A program made the translations under genes and the position numbers. The notes under the pieces were generated by a model. That model saw only the letters and a list, made by a program, of their open reading frames with translations, was not told the DNA's origin and ran no database searches. A stretch of DNA of 12,870 nt from Tannerellaceae bacterium (GTDB lineage: Bacteria; Bacteroidota; Bacteroidia; Bacteroidales; Tannerellaceae): positions 1 to 12,870 of the forward strand of contig JAJBTP010000222.1 of assembly GCA_020860805.1 (NCBI GenBank). The letters are read 5' to 3'. Positions 6,645 through 12,870 of this stretch are shown here, piece after piece. The first letter of the stretch is position 1. Each line of letters starts with the position of its first letter.

Positions 6645-6711
6645 GTGATCTTTCGGTTTATTTTAGTGAGCATATTTTAATTATACCAAAATCTTTATAA
6701 GGAAAAAATTT

Positions 6712-8121
6712 ATGAACTACCGTATAGAAAAAGATACTATGGGAGAAGTTCGCGTACCGGCCAGTGCTTACTATGGGGCACAGACTCAACGCAGTATTGA
6801 AAACTTCCGGATCGCCACGGATATTAGCCGCATGCCAAAAGAAGTCATCCACGCCTTTGGTTATCTAAAAAAAGGAGCTGCTATGATTAACCGGGATGCA
6901 GGTATTCTATCTCCTGAAAAGTGCAGAATGATAGAAGAAGTGTGCGATGAAATTATAGCCGGTAAACTGGATGATTCTTTTCCTTTGGTAGTATGGCAAA
7001 CAGGTAGTGGTACACAAACCAATATGAATGTCAATGAAGTTATTGCCAACCGCGCTCACGTTCTAAACGGTGGAGAACTGACGGACAAAGAAAAAGTTTT
7101 ACATCCGAATGATGATGTAAATAAATCACAGTCTTCCAATGATACTTTTCCAACGGCCATGCACATTGCCGCTTATAAAGTGCTGACAGAAGTGACTATT
7201 CCGGGTATCCTTCGTTTGCGGAATACCCTGGCACAGAAAAGTATAGCTTTCATGCCTATTGTAAAAATCGGGCGAACCCATCTGATGGATGCAACCCCAC
7301 TAACACTCGGACAGGAGTTCAGTGGTTATATGGCACAGATTCAATATGGTTTAAGAGCCGTTCAGAACTCACTGGGCCGGCTTGCCGAACTGGCATTAGG
7401 AGGCACTGCTGTAGGAACCGGCATTAACACACCGGATAATTTCGCAAAACTGGTAGCAAAAAAGATTGGCGAATTAACAGAACTTCCACTGACAACCGCT
7501 CCTAATAAATTCGAAGCTTTAGCTTCGCATGATGCCCTGGTCGAGGCACATGGTTCGTTAAAAACAGTAGCAGTATCGCTGATGAAAATTGCGAACGATA
7601 TCCGTTTGTTAGGTTCCGGCCCACGGGCCGGAATAGCCGAAATCCGGTTACCGGAAAATGAACCGGGTTCTTCGATTATGCCGGGAAAAGTCAACCCGAC
7701 TCAGTGCGAAATGATGACTATGATTGCAGCCCAGGTGATGGGTAGCGACGTAGCGATTTCCATTGGTGGTACAGGTGGACAGTTTGAATTAAATGTATTC
7801 AAACCTATGATTATCAGCAATTTTATTCAGAGTGCCCGGTTAATTGGTGAAGGTTGTGATAGCTTTAACGAACACTGTGTAAGTGGAATTGAACCGGTAA
7901 AGAAAAATATTAAAGAACATCTGGATAATTCTTTGATGTTGGTCACAGCTTTAAACCCAAAGATCGGATATTACAAAGCAGCGATGATTGCCAAGAAAGC
8001 TTATAAAGAAAATAAGACACTAAAAGAAGCAGCCGTGGAAACCGGTTTTGTAACTGCTGAAGAATTTGACGCCTGGGTTGATCCGTCTAAAATGGTGGGT
8101 AAGATTGATCTGAAACGATAA
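6712..8121 (+). CDS. fumC: Class II fumarate hydratase (FumC)
   Basis: This cytoplasmic, iron-independent fumarase hydrates fumarate to L-malate reversibly. In anaerobic Bacteroidales the reverse direction feeds the reductive branch leading to succinate. The 469 residues fit the FumC/aspartase superfamily. Signatures are TGSGTQTNMNVNEV (97-110), QSSNDTFPTAMHIA (140-153), the catalytic base region GRTHLMDATPLTLGQEF with H190, and the mobile signature loop GSSIMPGKVNP (319-329) with the catalytic serine at 320-321. The QSSNDTFPTAM form favours fumarase over aspartate ammonia-lyase, which is the main alternative. TAAGGA lies about 10 nt before the ATG. A long repeat-rich region precedes the gene and a strong hairpin follows it. 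Confidence 0.95.
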   Translation: MNYRIEKDTMGEVRVPASAYYGAQTQRSIENFRIATDISRMPKEVIHAFGYLKKGAAMINRDAGILSPEKCRMIEEVCDEIIAGKLDDSFPLVVWQTGSGTQTNMNVNEVIANRAHVLNGGELTDKEKVLHPNDDVNKSQSSNDTFPTAMHIAAYKVLTEVTIPGILRLRNTLAQKSIAFMPIVKIGRTHLMDATPLTLGQEFSGYMAQIQYGLRAVQNSLGRLAELALGGTAVGTGINTPDNFAKLVAKKIGELTELPLTTAPNKFEALASHDALVEAHGSLKTVAVSLMKIANDIRLLGSGPRAGIAEIRLPENEPGSSIMPGKVNPTQCEMMTMIAAQVMGSDVAISIGGTGGQFELNVFKPMIISNFIQSARLIGEGCDSFNEHCVSGIEPVKKNIKEHLDNSLMLVTALNPKIGYYKAAMIAKKAYKENKTLKEAAVETGFVTAEEFDAWVDPSKMVGKIDLKR

Positions 8122-8137
8122 ACAATCAGGCTATATG

Positions 8138-8177
8138 GAGGATGTATTCCAAAAGCAGCTATTTGTGGTACATCCTC
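8138..8177. terminator. Strong hairpin between fumC and the outer-membrane protein gene
   Basis: GAGGATGTA (8138-8146) and TACATCCTC (8169-8177) form a perfect 9-bp stem. Inside it, CAAA (8150-8153) and TTTG (8162-8165) can pair again, leaving a 3x3 internal loop and an 8-nt apical loop. It starts 16 bp after the fumC stop, where a terminator is expected, but no T-run follows. It could instead protect the mRNA end or control the next gene. Confidence 0.55.
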
Positions 8178-8182
8178 AACTA

Positions 8183-8190
8183 TACATTTA
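8183..8190 (+). promoter_or_regulatory. Possible -7 box for the outer-membrane protein gene
   Basis: TACATTTA matches seven of the eight positions of TAnnTTTG scored with N free, missing the final G. A TTG lies 17 bp upstream (8163-8165), somewhat closer than the usual 19 bp, inside the hairpin. The predicted start would leave a short leader with AAAAGGA before the ATG at 8210. A weak call. Confidence 0.3.
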
Positions 8191-8209
8191 ACTATATACA
8201 GAAAAGGAT

Positions 8210-9682
8210 ATGAATTCTCCCTACACAACATCTAAATTACTTTTCATCTTCTATCTTCTTTTTACCTGTCAACTGACTGATATAAAGGGTCAGTCAACCC
8301 CTACAGATACGACCGGTATGGTACTGAAATCAGTCTATCCGGCAGATATGAAAAATAAGAGTAAGATTTGTAACAAATTATGGGGAGAACATTACAGGAA
8401 GTTATACTCCACGCCTATCTATGTCCGTCCGACTTCCCTGGATACGCTGCTGGGGGGTGTAACAGTGGTCAGGCAGGCTGAACATCTGCACGGGTTGTTT
8501 CTGGAAACTAAAAACCAACAATTGTATATGCTCAAACCGATAGGAGGTTCCACCAGTTTTACAGAATCTGACTTTTTCAGGGAAATGTATCGTAAAAGTG
8601 ATTTCAGGGATACCTATGCAGATACCTTTATAAAAGACGCCTATACTATTATTAATCCTTACACTTTCATTTCATCCTCTTATATGGCTGAAAAAGCAGG
8701 ATTACCTGCCCCGAAATTTCGTTTATATTACCTTCCTCCCAACGCTGTCAGTGATACCATTGCAGACGGAAGCCGTATACAGGATAAAATTGTAACCGTG
8801 ATTGATGTTCCGGATATCAACATCCGGCAGAATATTCTGACTACACCGGAATTATTGAATTATATAGCAGAGGATAAATCCAACCGGGTTGACGAAGAAG
8901 CTTACATCCGTACCCGTTTGTTTGATATGATGACAGGTGCCTGGAATAAGATTCCTGAAAACTGGAACTGGATAGCCAACCGGAAAGAAAATGGCATTGT
9001 TTTCACTCCCGTTGTCATAGACCGGAACCATGCCTTTACCAAAGTAGACGGGGTGATGTTTAAACAACTTCTGAATATTCTTACCCTGGGATTTGTGTTC
9101 AACTATGATGATAAATACAAAAACATCAAAAAGTTTAACAAATTAGGGTACCCTCTTGATGTGGCCTTAACGCCGGAAAGTAAAGAAGCAGACTGGGTAA
9201 AACAAGCTACTTATTTACAATCCGCCCTGACCGACCAGGTTATTAATGACGCTTTCGAACAACTTCCCTCTACAATACGGGGAGAAGAGACAGAGCTTAT
9301 CAAACAGAACCTGATTGCCAGAAGAGATAAACTGGATGAACTGGCAAAAGAATATTATCACATCCTGCAACGTAATCCGGTTATCACCGGAAGCCAGCAG
9401 CCCGAGACTATCCAGATTGACCGTTCCAAACAGGATAGTATTCATATTCACATGTATAATAAAGAAACAGGGAATGAAACATTCCGCCAGGCTTATGAAA
9501 AGAAATCAACAGATGAAATATGGGTATACGGACTGGACGGTGATGACCGTTTTGAAGCGACCGGAAAGCCCGGAAAAGAGCCATCTATCTACCTAATAGG
9601 TGGAAAAGGAACAAATGAGTATAAACTTGACTCAGAAAAAAACTACGCATATATGAATACCGGGATGCGAAAGAAAAGGTAG
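8210..9682 (+). CDS. N-terminal half of the broken Omp85-type protein: signal peptide and kinase-like periplasmic region
   Basis: The frame has 490 residues, the last five (MRKKR) out of frame. A signal peptide spans about 1-28 (hydrophobic KLLFIFYLLF, likely cleavage around KGQ-S). The body carries motifs of the periplasmic region found before many Bacteroidota D15 barrels: WGEHYRKLYSTPIYV (59-72), a strand pair ending in QLYMLKP (104-110), INPYTF with AEKAGLPAPKFRLYYLP, RTRLFDMMTGAWNKIPENWNW (235-254), VVIDRNHAF (268-276), and WVYGLDGDDRF (438-448). The order of a lysine strand, a GDWDRH-like motif and a D-x-x-x-A-F motif recalls HipA/Fam20-type kinases; that is inference. Here the middle motif reads GAWNKI, so the expected acidic and histidine residues are missing. 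Start: ATG with AAAAGGA upstream. Confidence 0.75.
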   Translation: MNSPYTTSKLLFIFYLLFTCQLTDIKGQSTPTDTTGMVLKSVYPADMKNKSKICNKLWGEHYRKLYSTPIYVRPTSLDTLLGGVTVVRQAEHLHGLFLETKNQQLYMLKPIGGSTSFTESDFFREMYRKSDFRDTYADTFIKDAYTIINPYTFISSSYMAEKAGLPAPKFRLYYLPPNAVSDTIADGSRIQDKIVTVIDVPDINIRQNILTTPELLNYIAEDKSNRVDEEAYIRTRLFDMMTGAWNKIPENWNWIANRKENGIVFTPVVIDRNHAFTKVDGVMFKQLLNILTLGFVFNYDDKYKNIKKFNKLGYPLDVALTPESKEADWVKQATYLQSALTDQVINDAFEQLPSTIRGEETELIKQNLIARRDKLDELAKEYYHILQRNPVITGSQQPETIQIDRSKQDSIHIHMYNKETGNETFRQAYEKKSTDEIWVYGLDGDDRFEATGKPGKEPSIYLIGGKGTNEYKLDSEKNYAYMNTGMRKKR

Positions 9683-10761
9683 ATTCTATCAAAGGGGTTC
9701 GAAAGATTTATTCTGATGACGAAAAAGTAATCGGTTATGATTATGAGAAAACGAAATATCGTACAGCCTCTTTTTCACCCTGGGGATTCTATGATTCGGA
9801 TTTAGGGATTAACCTGGGAAGTTTTTTCACGTATACCCAGTATGGCTTTAAGCGTTTGCCGTTTACCTATCAACACCGGATTGGATTCAATTATCTGAAT
9901 GGCTTTATGTATAGAGGTATATTTCCCCTCTATAACGAAAAACAAACGTTCATTGTAGATGCTAATTTTGGTTTTCCGAACAACTTCTATAATTTCTTCG
10001 GTTTTGGAAATGATACGGATGGATATAAAGACGAAAAAAGGAAATATAACCGGGTAAATATACGGGAATTCAAAGTGATTCCTTCATTCCGGCAAAAGAT
10101 TGATAAATATAATGAATTTACATTTCATGCCTCTTTTGAATTATTCAAGGTACTGAACCCACACGACAGATTCATTAATACCGTATATGACGATGATAGT
10201 TATATCTTTGATACTAATATGTATACGGATTTAGGGGTAGAGTATAAATATGAACGTTCTTTCAGTAAATTCTTCCGTCATTTTGAATTAGCCGTAAAAG
10301 GGGGATGGAAAATAGGCCTGAACGACATCAAACGGAATTTCCCTTATAATGAAGGCACGCTAACCATGGAACTGGCCTTCACCGAAAAATTCAGTTGGGC
10401 AACCATGCTAAAAGGACAAGTGCTATATAATAATAAGTATGAGTTTTTCCAGGCGGCCACAACCGAACTACGGGGATACAGAGGAAACCGCTTCCTGGGC
10501 AAACAGTCTTTTTATGAATTTTCTGATTTCCGGTTGGATATGGGAAACTTAAAAAATCCTTTTATTCCACTGAAATATGGTTTATTTGCAGGGACAGACT
10601 GGGGACGTGTATGGTACCCGGGAGAAGACTCAAACAAATGGCATCTTTCCTACGGAGGAGGTATCTGGCTCGTTCTGTTAAACAAAATTACGACCAAATA
10701 TTCTCTATTCGGTTCCACCGATACCGTACGGTTTATGTTTGAGTTGGGTTTTGGTTTCTAA
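9664..10761 (+). pseudogene. C-terminal Omp85/D15 beta-barrel half, cut off by the frameshift
   Basis: From 9664 the frame reads DAKEKVDSIKGVRKIYSDDE and stays open for 365 codons, with no ATG near its beginning, so it probably cannot be translated alone (a TTG at 9856 is the first candidate). It is an Omp85-family barrel: alternating aromatic strands such as FIVDANFGF and FTFHASFELF, the conserved barrel-lumen loop motif LRGYRGNRFLG with RGY at 10471-10479, a GLFAGTDWGRVW strand, and a terminal strand ending in a phenylalanine (FMFELGFGF), the recognition signal for BAM-mediated insertion. The barrel itself looks intact and under selection until recently. Confidence 0.8.
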
Positions 10762-11728
10762 TCAATTCATAGGATTGATATTCTTCTTTCAGATACGTCT
10801 CTATATGGCGCTTCTTCTTATCCTCAAGGATTTCGTTAATAGCAATCAGAATCCCGGTCTCTTCTACCTCACCGAATTCATGATTAACAGCTGTTCCGAA
10901 TACCTTCATTTTAGGGGAAAGACTCATATAGGCACTTACTAAAGGAGGTACATTAATACCAAACTTACGGACTTCCTGATTCAATGTACGGTAATTTTCT
11001 TTGAAGTCTTCAGACTGGAAGAGGTTACGCATTTTTTCCGGATCTTCATGTGTTTGCAACGGATATACCGGCGTTACTAATCCTTTATGATCCGGAAAAT
11101 GCTTTTTCAGGAAATAAAGTAGCATATCTCTTGCTTCCTGATTATATGTATTATACATGGTAACCTTTCCAAAATAATATTTCAGGCTGGGGTCTATAAC
11201 TAAAAGAGCTCCTAATCCATCCCATAGGTTATCCAGTACAAACATTCCTTTGGCTGCTCCACTTCGTGTATTCTGGTATTCCAGTGTAACAAAAGACCGC
11301 CCGAGTTCTACGGTATAAGGGAGATATTCTTTGATAAAAGTTTCTGAGAAATTAAATAAATGAGAAGTTGCCAGTAAAGGTTTACCGTTCACGTCGAATT
11401 TGACATCTGCACCACACAGAAAACGATATCCACCTAAAATCTGGTCCTCACTGGGATCCCAAACTACCAGTTGGCGGTATGCCTCTTTCATCGTATCAAA
11501 TTCATCAATATCCACTGATTGTCCTGTCCCACCACCATAATAGCGAAAAGCAATCTCCCGCAGCCGTCCTATCTCCTGCATAACATGCGGAGAATCGTAA
11601 GCAGTTACAATATATATTTCATTGTTTGATTTATTGGTCCTTCTAAGTAGTTTATCTTTTGTCAGTTCCGATTTCAGCTGCTCACGGCTTACCGGATCAA
11701 TTATATCCTGCATACTGTTGTTTATCAT
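10733..11728 (-). CDS. glsB: GlsB-type GNAT N-acyltransferase (glycine/amino lipid synthesis)
   Basis: This is a GNAT-fold N-acyltransferase of the OlsB/hemolysin group. In Bacteroides thetaiotaomicron the homologous GlsB attaches a 3-hydroxy fatty acid to the amino group of glycine, the first step to glycine lipids. The 331 residues contain the OlsB-type signature FRYYGGGTGQSVDIDEFD (about 61-78), the AcylCoA/ACP-binding region around GGYRFL, and YTVELGRSFVTLEYQ (about 137-151). A second ATG at residue 6 (MQDIIDPVSREQLK) may be the real start. The gene begins 3 bp after glsA, so they form one operon with the O-acyltransferase first. The 3' end overlaps the end of the convergent barrel gene by 29 bp. 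The glycine specificity is inferred from the gene pair and taxon; ornithine or serine-glycine lipids are alternatives. Confidence 0.85.
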   Translation of the reverse strand: MINNSMQDIIDPVSREQLKSELTKDKLLRRTNKSNNEIYIVTAYDSPHVMQEIGRLREIAFRYYGGGTGQSVDIDEFDTMKEAYRQLVVWDPSEDQILGGYRFLCGADVKFDVNGKPLLATSHLFNFSETFIKEYLPYTVELGRSFVTLEYQNTRSGAAKGMFVLDNLWDGLGALLVIDPSLKYYFGKVTMYNTYNQEARDMLLYFLKKHFPDHKGLVTPVYPLQTHEDPEKMRNLFQSEDFKENYRTLNQEVRKFGINVPPLVSAYMSLSPKMKVFGTAVNHEFGEVEETGILIAINEILEDKKKRHIETYLKEEYQSYELIRNQNPTQT

Positions 11729-11731
11729 TAG

Positions 11732-12556
11732 TTACTGAGAAAGCGAATATACAATATTTTTCACATATTCAGCCCATTCTGAAGGTTTTTTGCTTGTATC
11801 AAACGTCTGCCAGGGAATAGGTTTACCGAAATAAATCGTATACGTACTGTGTTTTGCTTTAAACAATTCATCCGGCAGATAAAATAACTCGATGTTAAAC
11901 TTTATACCCATTGCTTTGCGTATGGAAGCAAACCGGTAAAAAAAGTCAGAATTCTGTCCGCCAAAATAAACGGGAATAATATCCCGTTGATACTGAATGG
12001 CTTTCTGGATGAATGATTTTTTCCATTCCAAATCCTGTATTACCCCATTTTGCCGCCGGGAACATAACCCCGCCGGAAAGGTAACAATCTGATTGTCTGA
12101 AGCAAATGCATCATCAGTCAGACGGGCTACATCTTTTTTCTGCCTGCCGTATTTATTGATAGGAATAAATATAAATTGCAAATTAGGGATATTCAGTAAA
12201 ACATCATTTACCAGATAGCGAATCTTGTTATTAAAGAGGCCTCCGATGTAAGCTGAGAGACATATCCCGTCCATACCGCCAAGCGGATGATTAGAAACAA
12301 AGATAAAACGCCCTTCTGAAGGTATATTTTCCTGATTAACAGGGATCAGCTTTAGATCAAAATAATGGATTAATTCCTGCATAAAATCAACACCATCCAC
12401 ATCACGATAACGGATAAGAATATCATTTATTTCGTCCTGATGAATAGTCTTTGCCAGATAATTAGTCACAAAACGAGGCATAAAAGATGCCAGTTTAGGG
12501 GATTTTTGTACTAACACCTTTTTTACATCTATCTGAAGTACAGAAGGCTGTGTCAT
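11732..12556 (-). CDS. glsA: GlsA-type O-acyltransferase (PlsC-like, glycine lipid synthesis)
   Basis: This lysophospholipid-type acyltransferase adds the second, ester-linked fatty acid to the N-acyl amino acid made by GlsB at the inner membrane. With the ATG at 12556 it has 274 residues. The acceptor/catalytic motif is SNHPLGGMDG (H90 and D96, spaced as HX5D as in this subfamily), followed by PINKYGRQ (132-139), FPAGLCSRR (160-168), DLEWKKSFIQKA (175-186) and IIPVYFGGQNSDFFYRFA. The frame is open to 12631, which would add a hydrophobic N-terminus resembling a membrane segment, but that stretch contains the promoter box at 12577-12584 and family members start near MTQPSVLQIDVKKVL. The gene is first in an operon with glsB, 3 bp away. 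Confidence 0.88.
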   Translation of the reverse strand: MTQPSVLQIDVKKVLVQKSPKLASFMPRFVTNYLAKTIHQDEINDILIRYRDVDGVDFMQELIHYFDLKLIPVNQENIPSEGRFIFVSNHPLGGMDGICLSAYIGGLFNNKIRYLVNDVLLNIPNLQFIFIPINKYGRQKKDVARLTDDAFASDNQIVTFPAGLCSRRQNGVIQDLEWKKSFIQKAIQYQRDIIPVYFGGQNSDFFYRFASIRKAMGIKFNIELFYLPDELFKAKHSTYTIYFGKPIPWQTFDTSKKPSEWAEYVKNIVYSLSQ

Positions 12557-12576
12557 TTGTCTTATATTGTTGCAGA

Positions 12577-12584
12577 CAAAGATA
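12577..12584 (-). promoter_or_regulatory. Promoter -7 box of glsA-glsB
   Basis: On the minus strand this reads TATCTTTG, a perfect TAnnTTTG box identical to that of gpmI. Transcription would begin near 12570, about 14 nt before the ATG at 12556. No clear TTG -33 element is seen 19 bp upstream. Confidence 0.65.
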
Positions 12585-12709
12585 AAAGGAATAATTAAGA
12601 AGGATATTAACAGCCTGTTTAATTTTCGCAATTATTCTTTATTTCCTTTTTATTTAGCATGTGATAAGTCGGTTTTGAGATGACATATTATATTCAATCA
12701 TAGAAAAAG

Positions 12710-12724
12710 AAAACACCCTGTTTT
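12710..12724. terminator. AT-rich hairpin, possible bidirectional terminator
   Basis: Six-base arms AAAACA and TGTTTT enclose CCC. On the plus strand ATTCTTTCTTTC follows and on the minus strand CTTTTTC follows, so either direction could terminate here. The stem is weak, hence a tentative call. Confidence 0.3.
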
Positions 12725-12784
12725 ATTCTTTCTTTCAGTACGCAACAGAGTGGTTCCTATGGCTTAGCAAACACTCAAAGTATT

Positions 12785-12798
12785 AGTTTAAGTAAACT
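12785..12798. repeat. Short perfect palindrome AGTTTA-AG-TAAACT
   Basis: Six-base inverted arms are separated by AG; T-G wobbles could extend the stem by two. It lies over 200 bp from the glsA promoter, so it may be an operator of a gene beyond the window or a chance palindrome. Confidence 0.3.
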
Positions 12799-12870
12799 GG
12801 GGCATCTATCAGATTACAAGCATTTTAATTTGAAACCTATTTACTTCCAATAAGTTAAAAAAAGATAAAA

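Larger units (their letters stand above)
6347..6711. other. 365-bp gene-free region rich in palindromes and spaced repeats
   Basis: No convincing gene lies here on either strand; the minus-strand frames give low-complexity, family-less peptides. From about 6411 to 6540 the DNA is more GC-rich than its surroundings and repeats CGTAT/ATACG words: the palindrome ATACGCGTAT (6413-6422), twin 20-bp palindromes (6450-6469 and 6514-6533) and two CATTGGAAT copies. Closer to fumC are two TTTTAGTGA copies and an SD-like TAAGGA about 10 nt before the ATG. No clean TAnnTTTG box was found for fumC. Confidence 0.7.
8210..10761 (+). pseudogene. Large Omp85-type outer-membrane protein, broken by one frameshift
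   Basis: Two adjacent open frames are the halves of one gene. The first ends at 9682 after a short nonsense tail (MRKKR). The second is open, without an ATG, from the same spot to 10761. Adding one G to the GGG at 9662-9664 joins them as NTGDAKEKVDSIK and gives one protein of about 850 residues: signal peptide, a roughly 450-residue periplasmic region, and a C-terminal beta-barrel. This matches a known Bacteroidota architecture in which such a periplasmic region precedes a surface-antigen (D15/Omp85) barrel, sometimes behind a metallophosphatase domain that is absent here. Whether the frameshift is a real mutation, phase variation or a sequencing error cannot be decided from the sequence. Its end overlaps the convergent glsB gene by 29 bp. 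Confidence 0.8.
12557..12870. other. Gene-free region upstream of glsA
   Basis: No gene is visible. The region holds the glsA promoter, an AT-rich hairpin AAAACA-CCC-TGTTTT (12710-12724) followed on both strands by T-rich DNA, and a 14-bp palindrome AGTTTA-AG-TAAACT (12785-12798). TTAATTTG at 12825-12832 is one mismatch from a -7 box reading out of the window. Nothing else can be supported. Confidence 0.6.

Noticed and set aside
6354..6673. Two minus-strand open frames in the fumC upstream region
   Set aside because: They run through the palindromes, overlap each other, and give peptides with repeated RIP/GIR words that stem from the DNA repeats; no family or start signal is visible.
9856..10761. 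The barrel half as an independent gene starting at TTG 9856
   Set aside because: The frame is open upstream to the frameshift with meaningful sequence (GVRKIYSDDEKVIGYDY, FSPWGFYDSDLGINLG), there is no signal peptide, and no start signal precedes 9856.

Overview
This window reads as a chromosomal stretch of a Bacteroidales bacterium. Three things point there: promoter boxes of the Bacteroidota form TAnnTTTG instead of sigma70 -10 boxes, Bacteroidota-type protein families (a DUF3109 protein, a two-gene glycine-lipid acyltransferase pair, a large Omp85-type barrel protein), and weak Shine-Dalgarno signals. The Odoribacter/Butyricimonas group is a guess only. No plasmid, phage, IS element, CRISPR array, rRNA or tRNA was found.

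Layout. Positions 96-3307 (+) hold murG-murC-ftsQ, a tight piece of the cell-wall/division cluster, with murC and ftsQ overlapping by 4 bp. The cluster stops after ftsQ; ftsA and ftsZ are not next. Convergent to it are a cysteine-rich DUF3109 gene (-), which seems to have lost its last 17 codons to an in-frame TAG, and gpmI (-), a glycolytic phosphoglycerate mutase. Between them sits an 88-bp compound palindrome. A divergent promoter region at 5588-5639 separates gpmI from a YgjP-like metallopeptidase (+). A 365-bp gene-free region full of palindromes and spaced repeats follows, then fumC (+), a strong 9-bp-stem hairpin, and an outer-membrane protein gene (+) broken by one frameshift. The window ends with glsB and glsA (-), predicted to make glycine lipids, and a gene-free upstream region.

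Functionally this is mostly housekeeping: peptidoglycan precursor synthesis and division (murG, murC, ftsQ), central carbon metabolism (gpmI, fumC), and envelope or lipid biology (the Omp85 protein, GlsAB). The unusual content is in the non-coding DNA (3918-4005 and 6369-6669), in two coding lesions (3371-3373 and about 9662), and in the Omp85 protein, whose periplasmic part carries motifs that recall an atypical kinase fold.
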